A stretch of 64,000 nt of DNA from Parvibaculum sp. GTDB lineage: Bacteria > Pseudomonadota > Alphaproteobacteria > Parvibaculales > Parvibaculaceae. A model generated the notes under the pieces. That model saw nothing but the letters and a program-made list of their open reading frames with translations, was not told the DNA's origin and did no database searches. Positions 32,617-42,002 of the stretch are shown here, piece after piece. Positions within the stretch are counted from its first letter, which is position 1. Every line of letters starts with the position of its first letter. Location: assembly GCA_019635955.1 (NCBI GenBank), contig JAHBYL010000001.1:1-64000 (forward strand), read 5' to 3'. A program made the translations under genes and the position numbers.

Positions 32617-33795
32617 TCAATCAGCGGCGCGTGCGAGCCGCAGCACTTGTCCGTCGGAGTGCTCGGTCAGCAACCAGATGTGGCCATCCGGGCCGAGCTG
32701 CACGTCACGTATGCGCCGGCCGATTTCGATTGTTTCGGTCCCGGCGACCGCGCCATCTTCGATACGCACGCGCACGACAGCTTCGGCATGCATGGCACCG
32801 ATGAGCATGTCGCCAGACCAATCCTCATAATCGGTTCCTTCAGGAATAAAGGTCAGCCCCGACGGAGCCTTGGTTTTCTCGAAGACGTGCGCCGGCGGCG
32901 TCATGCCTTCCATCCCGTCCCCCACGCCGAGCGGCGCGTCCGAATAGTCCTTGCCGCCTGTGACAAAGGGCCAGCCGTAGTTGTTTCCGGCCGCTACCAG
33001 ATTGATCTCATCACCGCCCTGAGGCCCGTGATCGACGGCCCAAAGTTCCTGGGTGACGGGGTTGACCCCCAGAGCCTGAACATTCCGGTGACCTATGGAG
33101 AAGAGATAAGGGTCGGACTCGCCCTCCTCGTCTTCGACCTCAAATCGTGCGTTTGCTTCGTGCGGCTCGCCGCTTTCCGTCATCCGGAGGATCGATCCGG
33201 CCTGATCGGACGCATCCTGGGCCCGGGAAATGTTCCGACGCTCGCCGATCGACAGGAAGAGCGAATTGTCGGAGGGATCGAAGGCCATGCGTCCGCCAAA
33301 ATGCAGGCCGCTCGAATCCTGGTCTTCTTCCTTCATGACGAAAATGTCCTCGACATCCTCGAGGCGCGTGCCGTCGCTGTCCTGGACGACGCGGGCGCGG
33401 ATAACGGCAATGGCGGCGCCGCGATCGGTTTCGCGCGAATAGCTGATATAGGCCCAGCCATTCGAGGCGAATTCGGGATGAAGCACGATGTCGAAAAGCC
33501 CGGCCTGGCTGCGGTTCGTCTCGCCTTCGTAGCGGAACATGTCTTCCGCGGTCCAGACCGGCTCGGAAATGCCGCCGGCAGCGCTCCCCACGCGAATGGT
33601 GCCGCTGTTGCGTTCGCTCACGAGGAAACGGTCCTCGGAGATGAAGGCCATCCCCCAGGGATGCTCCAGTCCTTCGACGACCGTCTCGACCTGAAGCGTG
33701 TAGTTTCCGGCGGTCACGGACTCCTGCAAAGCCATGGCAGGCGATGCGGCCAGACAAGCGGCGGATGCAAGGGCGGCAGTTCGAAAGGATGTCAC
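32617..33795 (-). CDS. PQQ-dependent soluble sugar dehydrogenase (GSDH/YliI family)
   Basis: 392 aa periplasmic six-bladed beta-propeller. Signal peptide residues 1-22 (cleavage after AMA). Conserved elements are VEGLEHPWGMAFISEDRFLVSER (first blade), GLHFGGRMAFDPSDNSLFLSIGER with the PQQ-site histidine, YLFSIGHRNVQALGVNP, ELWAVDHGPQGGDEIN (calcium/PQQ loop) and NYGWPFVTGG. The family oxidises aldose sugars with pyrroloquinoline quinone. No pqq genes are in the window. ATG start; it is divergent from the MBL gene at 33954. Confidence 0.9.
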   Translation of the reverse strand: MTSFRTAALASAACLAASPAMALQESVTAGNYTLQVETVVEGLEHPWGMAFISEDRFLVSERNSGTIRVGSAAGGISEPVWTAEDMFRYEGETNRSQAGLFDIVLHPEFASNGWAYISYSRETDRGAAIAVIRARVVQDSDGTRLEDVEDIFVMKEEDQDSSGLHFGGRMAFDPSDNSLFLSIGERRNISRAQDASDQAGSILRMTESGEPHEANARFEVEDEEGESDPYLFSIGHRNVQALGVNPVTQELWAVDHGPQGGDEINLVAAGNNYGWPFVTGGKDYSDAPLGVGDGMEGMTPPAHVFEKTKAPSGLTFIPEGTDYEDWSGDMLIGAMHAEAVVRVRIEDGAVAGTETIEIGRRIRDVQLGPDGHIWLLTEHSDGQVLRLARAAD

Positions 33796-33953
33796 GGTGG
33801 TCTCCCCATTGGTGGCTGGCAGAAATCTCGTGCCTCAACCGGGGGAATGACCCCGAGTTCCCCTCGCGACGTCCTTGAGCTGCCGCATTTCAAATCAACG
33901 GCATTTGTCCTAGGTTCGCCCCTATCGATACTTACAAGAGACAGGTCACGCAG

Positions 33954-34604
33954 ATGGCTCTGAAAGCCGCAATTCTTCCCGTAACGCCGTTTCAGCAGAA
34001 CTGCACGCTGATCTGGAACGATGACAATATGCGCGGCGCCGTCAGCGATCCGGGCGGCGATCTTCCGCGGATCAAGGCCGCGGCTGCGGAAGCCGGCGTA
34101 ACCATCGAAAAGATCCTGCTGACCCATGGTCATCTCGACCATGCAGCAGCGGCCGGCGATCTTGCGAAGGAGCTCGGCGTGCCGATCGAGGGTCCGCATG
34201 AAGACGACCTTTTCCTGATCGAAGCCTTGCCGGACCAAGCCGCAAAGTACGGCTTCGGCGCCGTGGGCAGCTTCAGGCCGAACCGCTGGCTCAAGAATGG
34301 CGACAAGGTCGAGGTCGCCGGGCTCACGCTCGATGTCGTCCACTGCCCCGGCCACACGCCCGGCCATGTGGTGTTTTTCCATGAACCGTCACGGCTGGCG
34401 CTGGTCGGCGATGTGCTGTTCCAGGGGTCGATAGGACGGACGGACTTCCCTCGCGGCGATCATGGCGCGCTTGTCCAATCGATCCGCGAACGGCTCTGGC
34501 CGCTTGGCGATGATGTCACCTTCGTTCCAGGACACGGCCCCCTCTCGACCTTTGGAGTCGAACGGCGGACCAACCCCTTCGTCGCCGACGAGAACTTCGC
34601 CTGA
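33954..34604 (+). CDS. MBL fold hydrolase, glyoxalase II-like
   Basis: 216 aa. The zinc motif THGHLDHAAAAGDLA lies near residues 58-72, CPGHTPGHVVF holds the next histidine, and LVGDVLFQGSIGRTDFP the bridging aspartate and the GRTD pattern of YcbL-type short glyoxalase II enzymes. A C-terminal PGHGPLSTFGVERRTNPF completes the site. It hydrolyses glutathione or similar thioesters in the cytoplasm; the long helical C-terminal domain of classical GloB is absent. ATG at 33954 with a short AGG upstream. Confidence 0.92.
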   Translation: MALKAAILPVTPFQQNCTLIWNDDNMRGAVSDPGGDLPRIKAAAAEAGVTIEKILLTHGHLDHAAAAGDLAKELGVPIEGPHEDDLFLIEALPDQAAKYGFGAVGSFRPNRWLKNGDKVEVAGLTLDVVHCPGHTPGHVVFFHEPSRLALVGDVLFQGSIGRTDFPRGDHGALVQSIRERLWPLGDDVTFVPGHGPLSTFGVERRTNPFVADENFA

Positions 34605-34755
34605 CGGAACGGACCGCTCCGAAAACCACATTTTCCGTAGCGAAAAGCGTAGACAATCGCCGGGCAATCGGGTTCCTTAGCGGCGCTGACAAATAATCAA
34701 TACGACGCCCGCAAAAGGGCGCGAGCAGTATCGGCGTCGGCAGCCAGGGGAAGAA

Positions 34756-36177
34756 ATGCAACACCGGAAGAATGTCACACGCTGGCAGATGGGCGCCTAT
34801 GCCCTGCCCTCAATTCCGATGGCGGCGCTTGGCCTGCCTATCGTCGTCTACCTGCCTCCCTTTTACGGCCATGAGATGGGCCTCGGCCTCACGGTTGCCG
34901 GCACGATCTTCATGCTGGCACGCTTCTGGGACGTGTTCACCGATCCGGTCCTCGGCATGGTGTCCGACCGTTTTCCGAGCCGCTGGGGACGGCGGCGGCA
35001 CTGGATCGTGCTTTCGACGCCGATCCTGCTCATTTCCGGCTACATGCTCTTCATGCCGAGCCCGCCGGTTACATGGGTCTATCTCGCGGTCTGGATGTTC
35101 GTGCTCTATATCGGCTGGACGCTGCTCACCATTTCCCACATGTCATGGGGCGCCGAGCTCTCCGAAGACTATGATGAACGCTCGACCATTCAGGGTGCGC
35201 GCGAATTCCTGCTGATCCTCGGCATGTTCACCGTGCTTGCGTTGCCTGCCATCATCGAGATGCTGGCGGAGGATGGCGCCGGCGGCCGCGAGAAGGTTGC
35301 GGCAATGGGCTGGTTCATCCTGATCCTGCTGCCGATCACGGTGGGGCTGGCCGTCTGGAAAGCGCCGGAATTCAAGAGGGCTCCGCAAGCGCAAATCCCT
35401 TGGCAAAAAGCCTGGGCGATCATCGCGCGCAACAGGCTGCTGCAGCGCGTGCTGTTTGCCGACCTGCTGGTCAATATCGCACCCGCCATCACCGGGTCGC
35501 TCTATATCTTCTTTGCGATCCATGTGATGGAACTGCCCCGCCATGCGAGCCTGCTGTTGCTCGTCTATTTCATTTTCGGCTTTGTCGGCATTCCATTCTG
35601 GATTCGTCTCAGCCATATGGCCGGCAAGCACAAGACTCTCGCCATCGCCATGGTCTATGGCGCCGTGTCGCTGCCGCTCGTCATCTTCTTTCCGCGTGGC
35701 GAATTCTGGTGGCTCTTCCTCGGCAACTCGCTTTACGGCATCGCCTATGGCGCGGGATCGTTCCTGCTGCGCTCGATCATGGCGGATGTGATCGACACCG
35801 ATTACCTGAAGACCGGCCAGCGCCGCACGGGGCTCTACTATTCGCTGCTTACCATGACGGCGAAAATCGGCGCGGCACTTGCCGTCGGCATCACCTATCC
35901 GATCCTCGACTATATCGGCTTCATGCCCGGCGGGGGCAATTCGCCCGAAACGCTCAATCAGTTCATGGCGATGTATGTCACGCTGCCCGCCCTGACCATG
36001 CTGGCGGCTGCCGCCGTCATGTGGGGCTTTCCCCTCGACAAAGCTGCGCAGGAAAGACTTCGCGGAGAAATCCGGGCGCTCGAAGGCGACCACAAGCCGC
36101 ATGATGCGAGTGATGCGGCGGCTGCCGTGGTGCAGGTCGGCTCCGCGGGCGGTATCGTCGATCGCTCAGGCGACTAG
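34756..36177 (+). CDS. MFS/GPH-family sugar:cation symporter
   Basis: 473 aa with about twelve membrane segments. The N-terminal half includes the FWDVFTDPVLGMVSDRFPSRWGRRRHWI loop, characteristic of the glycoside-pentoside-hexuronide:cation symporters related to MelB. The last segment ends near residue 440, leaving a hydrophilic C-terminal tail. AGGGGAAGAA precedes the ATG. mazG follows after 11 bases, so the two are probably cotranscribed, although they share no obvious pathway. Substrate unknown; the neighbouring sugar dehydrogenase hints at sugars. Confidence 0.88.
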   Translation: MQHRKNVTRWQMGAYALPSIPMAALGLPIVVYLPPFYGHEMGLGLTVAGTIFMLARFWDVFTDPVLGMVSDRFPSRWGRRRHWIVLSTPILLISGYMLFMPSPPVTWVYLAVWMFVLYIGWTLLTISHMSWGAELSEDYDERSTIQGAREFLLILGMFTVLALPAIIEMLAEDGAGGREKVAAMGWFILILLPITVGLAVWKAPEFKRAPQAQIPWQKAWAIIARNRLLQRVLFADLLVNIAPAITGSLYIFFAIHVMELPRHASLLLLVYFIFGFVGIPFWIRLSHMAGKHKTLAIAMVYGAVSLPLVIFFPRGEFWWLFLGNSLYGIAYGAGSFLLRSIMADVIDTDYLKTGQRRTGLYYSLLTMTAKIGAALAVGITYPILDYIGFMPGGGNSPETLNQFMAMYVTLPALTMLAAAAVMWGFPLDKAAQERLRGEIRALEGDHKPHDASDAAAAVVQVGSAGGIVDRSGD

Positions 36178-36188
36178 GGAGCACGAAG

Positions 36189-36989
36189 TTGGCTGACCGT
36201 GCCATCGACCGGCTGCTCGCGATCATGGCGCGGCTTCGCGACCCGCAAGGCGGATGCCCCTGGGATCTCGAGCAGGATTTCGCCTCCATCGCGCCCTATA
36301 CGATCGAGGAAGCCTATGAGGTCGCCGACGCGATCGAGCGTGGCGACATGGATGATCTCAAGGACGAACTCGGCGATCTATTGCTGCAGGTCGTGTTCCA
36401 TGCGCGGATGGCAGAGGAAGCGGGCCTCTTCGCCTTCGATGACGTGGCGGACGCTATTTCCGCCAAGATGATCCGCCGTCACCCACATGTTTTCGGGGAC
36501 GAAGGAGAGCGGACTGCCGGCGAGGTGAAGAGCCGCTGGGACGAGATCAAGGCCCAGGAAAAGGCGGCAAAAGGCGCTGTGCAGGCAAGCATCCTCGACG
36601 ATGTGCCGTTTGCCCTTCCCGCTCTTGTCCGCGCGGTGAAACTTCAGAACCGCGCCGCGCGGGTCGGCTTCGATTGGCCGGAGACAAGCCTCGTCATCGA
36701 CAAGCTGAACGAGGAGATGCTGGAGCTCTCGGCCGAGATCGCAAAAGGCGGCGATCCCGACCGGCTGGAGGACGAGATGGGCGATCTGCTCTTCGTCTAT
36801 GCCAATCTCGCCCGGCACATGAAGATTGACCCGGAAGCCGCCCTCAGGCGCGCCAATGCAAAGTTCCGCCGTCGCTTTGGGCGGATCGAGGAATTGCTCG
36901 CGGCGGCAGGCAAGCGGCCCGAGGAGTCCACGCTTGAGGAGATGGACGCGCTCTGGAACGAGGCGAAGCGCGAAGAGCGCGAGGGCTAG
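36189..36989 (+). CDS. mazG: Nucleoside triphosphate pyrophosphohydrolase MazG
   Basis: 266 aa with two tandem MazG domains, as in E. coli. The first holds CPWDLEQDFASIAPYTIEEA then DLKDELGDLLLQVVFHARM, and the second LNEEMLELSAEI then RLEDEMGDLLFVYANLARHM; the ExxE...ExxD acidic residues bind magnesium. It hydrolyses NTPs and dNTPs to monophosphates and pyrophosphate. The start is TTG at 36189 with GGGAG seven bases upstream. Its end overlaps the convergent inositol-phosphatase gene by four bases. Confidence 0.94.
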   Translation: MADRAIDRLLAIMARLRDPQGGCPWDLEQDFASIAPYTIEEAYEVADAIERGDMDDLKDELGDLLLQVVFHARMAEEAGLFAFDDVADAISAKMIRRHPHVFGDEGERTAGEVKSRWDEIKAQEKAAKGAVQASILDDVPFALPALVRAVKLQNRAARVGFDWPETSLVIDKLNEEMLELSAEIAKGGDPDRLEDEMGDLLFVYANLARHMKIDPEAALRRANAKFRRRFGRIEELLAAAGKRPEESTLEEMDALWNEAKREEREG

Positions 36990-37816
36990 AGATGCCCGCG
37001 CAAAGCCCGGATCGCTTCCGCCGTGCGCTGCCAGCTTTCTTCATCGCGGGCCACGAGGTGCGGGCCCTTGAGATTTCGCGGGGCGTAGTCCATCCCGGTT
37101 TCCATGTCGCGCACGACGCCGCCTGCCTCGCGCAAGATCAACGAGCCCGGCGCATGATCCCAGGGCAGCATCCGGTGATAAGTGACGAAGTCATGTCGCC
37201 CGCGTGCGACATTGGTGTAGTCGACCGCCGAGCAGAGATAAGCCGACGACCTTCCGATCCCGGCCGAATGGGCGCTGATCGCCCCCTTCCACTCATCCGG
37301 CATGAAGCGGACATAGAAACTTGCCGATTGCGCGGCAGGCTCATGCGGTGAAGCACCCGCCTGGAGTTGCACAGCGCCGGAGGCGTCATACCACCAGGCA
37401 CCGCCGCCCTTCGACGCTACTCCAAACTCGTTCGTTACCGGCAGGTAGATCCAGGCATGCGTTACCTCGCCTTTCTCAATCAGCGAGAGCATGACGCCGA
37501 ACGTCTCCTTTCCCGCCACGAAGTTCGCCGTACCGTCGACAGGATCGACGGTCCAGAGCCGCGTGTCGCGATCGAGAAGCGACATAAGAGAGAGATCGGC
37601 GGCGGCGGCCTCTTCGCCCAGCACGTGGGACCCTGGGAGCAGGGCTTCAAGTTTCGGCGTCAGCCATTCTTCCGAGGCGCGGTCGGCGACCGTAACCAGA
37701 TCGCCCTTCTCCTTCTCTTCGACTTCGTGGTCCGCCAGGGCGCGGAAGCGCGGCATGATTTCCCGTGCCGCAATTTCGCGCATCAACGCGGAAACATCTT
37801 CGGCGAACCGGTCCAT
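36986..37816 (-). CDS. Inositol monophosphatase family protein
   Basis: 276 aa. Metal site motifs are LGEEAA (first glutamate), WTVDPVDGTANFV (the DPxDGT loop) and WDHAPGSLILREAGG (the WDxAxG motif near the C-terminus). The family includes SuhB, HisN-type histidinol phosphatases and CysQ. The typical HisN residues cannot be separated from SuhB here by eye. It begins three bases after hflX ends on the same strand, at the end of the ntr-hfq-hflX run. Confidence 0.88.
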   Translation of the reverse strand: MDRFAEDVSALMREIAAREIMPRFRALADHEVEEKEKGDLVTVADRASEEWLTPKLEALLPGSHVLGEEAAAADLSLMSLLDRDTRLWTVDPVDGTANFVAGKETFGVMLSLIEKGEVTHAWIYLPVTNEFGVASKGGGAWWYDASGAVQLQAGASPHEPAAQSASFYVRFMPDEWKGAISAHSAGIGRSSAYLCSAVDYTNVARGRHDFVTYHRMLPWDHAPGSLILREAGGVVRDMETGMDYAPRNLKGPHLVARDEESWQRTAEAIRALRGHL

Positions 37817-37818
37817 CT

Positions 37819-39240
37819 CTATTGCGCCGCCGCCGCGGCAGCCGCTTGACCAAGCGATTTTGCGAGATCGGGAAAACGTTTCTCGAACCGCCCTGCCACG
37901 ATCGGCGTCATGCCGAGATCGAGATGGACCACACCTTCATCGTCGTCGGAGCGTGCGCGCACATGTGCATTGGCGTGAAGCCAGGCGATCGCCTCGCCCT
38001 CGCTCGAGGGAAGATCGAAATGGACCGGCCGCTCCTCATCCAGGATGAGGCTGTCGATCAGCGCCAGAAGCCGGTCGGCGCCCTCCCCGGTTATCGCGGA
38101 TACGGCAACCGTCAGATTTTCGCGCGCGGCCAGATTGACGGCGGCCTCGCGCTCCTCATCCGGCAGAAGATCGATCTTGTTGAGCACGTCGACGACCTGC
38201 TGGCCGTTCTCCGCCGCGCTTTCCTTCGTCACACCGAGCGATGCCAGCACCTCCTCGACGTCCTTCTTCTGGATCGCCGTTTCCTCATGCGAGGCATCGC
38301 GGACATGGAGGATGATTTCGGCTTCGAGCACTTCTTCCAGCGTCGCGCGGAACGCGGCCACGAGATGCGTTGGCAGATCGGAGATGAAGCCCACCGTATC
38401 GGACAGGATCACCTTCCGGCCGCTCGGCAGTTCCAGGGCGCGCATGGTCGGGTCGAGCGTCGCGAAGAGCAGGTTCTCCGCGAAGACGCCGGCCGAGGTC
38501 AGCCGGTTGAACAGGGTCGATTTTCCGGCGTTGGTGTAGCCGACCAGGGCAACGATCGGATATGGGGCTTCGCGGCGCTTCTTGCGGTGGAGCTCGCGGG
38601 TGCGCGTCACGGTTTCAAGCTGGCGCTCGATCTTGGTGATGCGCTCCTGGATCATGCGGCGGTCCGCCTCGATCTGGGTTTCGCCGGGACCGCCGAGGAA
38701 GCCGAAGCCGCCGCGCTGACGCTCAAGGTGGGTCCAGCTCCGCACCAGCCGCGTCTTCTGATAATTGAGATGGGCAAGCTCGACCTGCAGCGCACCTTCG
38801 CGGGTGCGGGCGCGCTCGCCGAAAATCTCGAGAATGAGGCCGGTGCGGTCCAGCACCTTGACCTTCCATTCCTTTTCGAGATTGCGCTGCTGGCCCGGAC
38901 TCAGCGGTCCGTCCACCACCACGAGTTCCACGCGGAGTTCGGCAAGCTGGCCTTTCAGCTCCTCGACCTTGCCTTCGCCGAGCAGAGTGGCCGGGCGTGG
39001 CGTCGAGAGCGGCACCACGGCGCTGCCCACGACATTGAGCGAAATGGCAGCGGCAAGGCCTACAGCTTCTTCGAGGCGGGACTCGGGCGAACGGCTGCCG
39101 CCCTCCTCCCGCTTCGCCTTCTGTGCCGCCGATTTCAGCCAAGGCACGAGGACGAAGGCACGCGTCGGCTCCTTCGGCGACATCTGGAATCCGCCCGAAG
39201 CCCGCCTGCTCTCAATGTGGTCGTCTTGGTCTTCCGTCAA
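37819..39240 (-). CDS. hflX: GTPase HflX
   Basis: 473 aa. An N-terminal HflX domain with a Gly-rich linker (RQRGGFGFLGGPGETQIEADRRM) is followed by a TRAFAC GTPase domain: G1 GYTNAGKST, G3 DTVGF and G4 NKID. HflX binds and splits stalled 50S/70S ribosomes during stress. The start is uncertain: TTG 39240 has AAGAGAA upstream, ATG 39183 would remove 19 residues. It follows hfq by 23 bases, the conserved hfq-hflX pair. Confidence 0.94.
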   Translation of the reverse strand: MTEDQDDHIESRRASGGFQMSPKEPTRAFVLVPWLKSAAQKAKREEGGSRSPESRLEEAVGLAAAISLNVVGSAVVPLSTPRPATLLGEGKVEELKGQLAELRVELVVVDGPLSPGQQRNLEKEWKVKVLDRTGLILEIFGERARTREGALQVELAHLNYQKTRLVRSWTHLERQRGGFGFLGGPGETQIEADRRMIQERITKIERQLETVTRTRELHRKKRREAPYPIVALVGYTNAGKSTLFNRLTSAGVFAENLLFATLDPTMRALELPSGRKVILSDTVGFISDLPTHLVAAFRATLEEVLEAEIILHVRDASHEETAIQKKDVEEVLASLGVTKESAAENGQQVVDVLNKIDLLPDEEREAAVNLAARENLTVAVSAITGEGADRLLALIDSLILDEERPVHFDLPSSEGEAIAWLHANAHVRARSDDDEGVVHLDLGMTPIVAGRFEKRFPDLAKSLGQAAAAAAAQ

Positions 39241-39263
39241 TCGGTTCTCTTGCCTGAGAAAGC

Positions 39264-39509
39264 TCAGGCCTCATCCCCGTTTCCTTCAGGCTCGAAGAGC
39301 TGAACGGGCTGGGCCGGCATGATGGTCGATATCGCATGCTTGTACACGAGCTGCGAATGTCCGTCCCGGCGCAACAACACACAAAAGTTATCAAACCAGG
39401 TCACCACGCCCTGAAGCTTGACGCCGTTGACGAGGAAGATTGTCAGGGTCGTCTTGTTCTTGCGGACGTGGTTCAGGAACGTGTCCTGAAGGTTATGAGT
39501 CTTTTCCAT
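39264..39509 (-). CDS. hfq: RNA chaperone Hfq
   Basis: 81 aa, typical alphaproteobacterial length. The Sm1 motif ([20 protein letters not shown]) and Sm2 motif (VYKHAIST) are intact, as are the N-terminal [19 protein letters not shown] and the proximal-face residues. Hfq hexamers pair sRNAs with mRNAs in the cytoplasm. A short acidic tail replaces the long E. coli C-terminus. The 214-base leader holds two stem-loops and an A-rich run, listed separately. Confidence 0.98.
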   Translation of the reverse strand: MEKTHNLQDTFLNHVRKNKTTLTIFLVNGVKLQGVVTWFDNFCVLLRRDGHSQLVYKHAISTIMPAQPVQLFEPEGNGDEA

Positions 39510-39553
39510 GGGTAAGCCCCATTTTTCAAAGTTCGTGGGGCCGGACCTTCACC

Positions 39554-39571
39554 GCCGGGGCCCGGCTTTTT
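39554..39571 (+). other. Hairpin with T tract in the hfq leader, plus strand
   Basis: GCCGG, three-base loop, CCGGC is followed by TTTTT on the plus strand. No plus-strand gene ends here. On the minus strand the same bases form a hairpin preceded by AAACAAAAAG. Its role is uncertain. Confidence 0.35.
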
Positions 39572-39580
39572 GTTTGCACG

Positions 39581-39600
39581 GATTCCCGGGACCGGGAATC
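39581..39600. other. Stem-loop in the hfq leader
   Basis: GATTCCCG, four-base loop, CGGGAATC: a perfect 8-bp hairpin 72 bases before the hfq start, between the aminotransferase gene and hfq. It has no T tail on the minus strand, so it is more likely a leader structure than a terminator. Confidence 0.45.
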
Positions 39601-39723
39601 TGGCTGCGGCTCTCAATCCTTACAGTCAGGCGTTTCAATTCATGCTGCAAGTGCGAAATTGCATTCGCACCTGCAATTTGCATGGGTTTTATGCCGATTT
39701 TGTGTTTTCCGGGGCCGGAGCGT

Positions 39724-40581
39724 TCAGGTCAGCTCGCAATACTTCATGTAAGCCTCGCGGAGGCGCATTGAAAGGGAGCCCGGCGCCCCATTTCCGACCG
39801 AGGTCCCGTCTATCGAAACGACCGGAATGAGGACCGCCGAGGAAGCGCTGATGAAGGCTTCCCGGGCGTATTTAGCCTCATCTGGCGTGAAGGCCCGCTC
39901 AACAACCTCAATGCCTTCGCCGCGCGCCGCCTGAAGAAGCACAAGCCGGGTGACGCCGTTCAGAATGTCGGGCCCGGCGGGCCGGGTCACGAGGCGGCCC
40001 TCCTTGTCCACGATCCAGGCATTGGTCGAGGAGCCTTCGGTGACATTGCCCTCCGGGTCCACGAGCCATGCCTCATAGGCGCCAGCGTCGCGCGCAGATT
40101 GCTTCGCAAGAATATTGGGCAGCAGCGACACCGATTTGATGTCGCGGCGGCCCCAGCGGATGTCCGGCATTGTGACGACGGCAACGCCCTTTTCGACCGC
40201 TGCCGCGATCCGCTCGGTGCTAAGCCGCTTCGCCGTGACGACAAGCGCCGGGCGCACAGGCTTTTGCGGAAAGGGATGATCTCTCGGGGCCACGCCTCGG
40301 GTGATCTGCAGATAGACGAGCCCGTCTTTCACATGATTGCGCCTCAGTACTTCGCGCATGACGAGGCGCAATGCGGAGAGGCTGAGCGGCAGAGCGATCT
40401 TCAGTTCGGCGAGGGAGCGTTCGAGCCTCTCCAGATGGAGTCGCTCATCCATGAGCTTGCCGGCACGTACGCCGCAGACTTCATAGACGCCGTCGGAAAA
40501 CTGATAGCCCCGGTCCTCGATATGAACCGCGGCCTCGGCGTGGCGAATGTAACGGCCGTTAACATAGGCGATGCGGGACAA
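39724..40581 (-). CDS. Class IV PLP-dependent aminotransferase, D-amino acid type
   Basis: 285 aa. The N-terminal YVNGRYIRHAEAAVHIEDRGYQFSDGVYEV and the PLP-lysine segment GRRDIKSVSLLPNILAKQ place it with D-amino acid and branched-chain class IV transaminases; the middle EGSSTNAWIVDKEG is the cofactor loop. The RGYQFSDGVYEV pattern favours D-amino acid aminotransferase. TTG start with AAAGG upstream. It lies between trkA and hfq in the conserved ntr-trkA-hfq order; linkage to nitrogen control is plausible. Confidence 0.9.
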   Translation of the reverse strand: MSRIAYVNGRYIRHAEAAVHIEDRGYQFSDGVYEVCGVRAGKLMDERLHLERLERSLAELKIALPLSLSALRLVMREVLRRNHVKDGLVYLQITRGVAPRDHPFPQKPVRPALVVTAKRLSTERIAAAVEKGVAVVTMPDIRWGRRDIKSVSLLPNILAKQSARDAGAYEAWLVDPEGNVTEGSSTNAWIVDKEGRLVTRPAGPDILNGVTRLVLLQAARGEGIEVVERAFTPDEAKYAREAFISASSAVLIPVVSIDGTSVGNGAPGSLSMRLREAYMKYCELT

Positions 40582-40598
40582 GGTTCGGCCTTTCGAGG

Positions 40599-41975
40599 TC
40601 AGAAGAATTCGAGGCTGACGCGGAACATCTGCTCAACCTTCTTGACCATGTCGGCGCGAGCGAAAAGCACGACCCGGTCACCAGCGAGGATTTCGGTGTC
40701 GCCGCGCGGAATGATGACCTCTCCGTCGCGGATCACGGCGCCTACGAGAATGCCAACCGGCAAGGCAACCTCGCGGAGCGGCTTGCCGACCAATGTCGAC
40801 GTTTCGAGCGCTTCCGCCTCGATGATCTCCGCCGCGCCGTCGCGAACGGATTGCAGCCCGCGGATGCGGCCGCGCCTTACATGTTGCAGTACAGTCGAAA
40901 CGGTGGCGCTGCGCGGATTGATAAACGCGTCTATGCCGAGCGAGCGCATGAGCGGTTCGTAGGTATTGTTGTTGATCAGCGCCATGGTGCGCTGGCAGCC
41001 CTCACGCTTGGCAACGACGCAGGCAAGGATGTTCGCCTGGTCGTCATTTGTCAGCGTTACCAATGTTTCCGTTTCCGAAATTCCAGCTTCCTGCAGCAGT
41101 TCCGGATCGAGGCCGTCGCCGTGCAGCACGATTGAGCGCTTCAGCTTGTCGGCGGCCTGCACCGCCTTGTCCCGGTCGCGCTCGATCAGCTTCACGCGCG
41201 TTCCCGGATGGCTGGCTTCGAGCTCCTGCGCGACATGAAGGCCGATATTGCCTGCGCCCACAATGATGATGCGCCTTGCTGCTACTTCCTCATGCCCGAA
41301 TATGCCGAGCGTGCGGCGCACGTCCCGGACATCGGCAGCAAAATAGGCTTCGTCGCCGACCAGCATCGGATCATCACTCTGGGGCACGAAGAGTTCGCCG
41401 TTACGCACGAGACCCACGACGCGCGACTTGAGATCCGGAAAGAGATCGGTCAGCTGGCGAAGCGGTGTATTGACGATGGGGCAGTCTTCTTCCAGCGTCA
41501 CGCCGACGACGCTGACCTTGCCATCCGCGAAATTCAGAATGTCGAAGGCGCCCGGCACCGCGAGGCGGCGCAGCACGGCTTTACCGACTTCAAGCTCCGG
41601 CGAGATGATCACGTCGATCGGCAGGTGGTCCTGCGAGAACAGATCCTGGAAACCCGGCTGCAGATAGGATTGCGAGCGGATGCGCGCGATCTTGGTCGGC
41701 ACGTTGAAGACCGAATGGGCCACCTGACAGGCGATCATGTTCACTTCGTCATGGAAAGTGACGGCGATGAGCATGTCTGCCGAGGAAGCGCCTGCCCGCT
41801 CCAGCACGTCCGGGTGAGCGCCATGGCCTACAAGGGCGCGCACATCGAGCGAGTCCGATATCTGCTGAACGAGTTGCGGCGACTGATCGATCACCGTCAC
41901 GTCGTTCTGCTCGGCGGCAAGCTGGCGCGCAATGCCGAAGCCGACCTGTCCTGCGCCGCAGACGATAACTTTCAT
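40599..41975 (-). CDS. trkA: Trk potassium transport protein TrkA
   Basis: 458 aa with two tandem RCK units. Each has a Rossmann NAD-binding domain (VIVCGAGQVGFGIARQLA at residue 3, and IIIVGAGNIGLHVAQELE near 235) followed by a TrkA-C ligand domain. Full length for the cytosolic gating subunit of TrkH/TrkG potassium channels. No trkH is nearby. It lies 27 bases downstream of ntrX on the same strand, an arrangement conserved in alphaproteobacteria. Confidence 0.95.
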   Translation of the reverse strand: MKVIVCGAGQVGFGIARQLAAEQNDVTVIDQSPQLVQQISDSLDVRALVGHGAHPDVLERAGASSADMLIAVTFHDEVNMIACQVAHSVFNVPTKIARIRSQSYLQPGFQDLFSQDHLPIDVIISPELEVGKAVLRRLAVPGAFDILNFADGKVSVVGVTLEEDCPIVNTPLRQLTDLFPDLKSRVVGLVRNGELFVPQSDDPMLVGDEAYFAADVRDVRRTLGIFGHEEVAARRIIIVGAGNIGLHVAQELEASHPGTRVKLIERDRDKAVQAADKLKRSIVLHGDGLDPELLQEAGISETETLVTLTNDDQANILACVVAKREGCQRTMALINNNTYEPLMRSLGIDAFINPRSATVSTVLQHVRRGRIRGLQSVRDGAAEIIEAEALETSTLVGKPLREVALPVGILVGAVIRDGEVIIPRGDTEILAGDRVVLFARADMVKKVEQMFRVSLEFF

Positions 41976-42002
41976 GGTGGGAGCTTTCGGTTCGGGCTGC
42001 CG

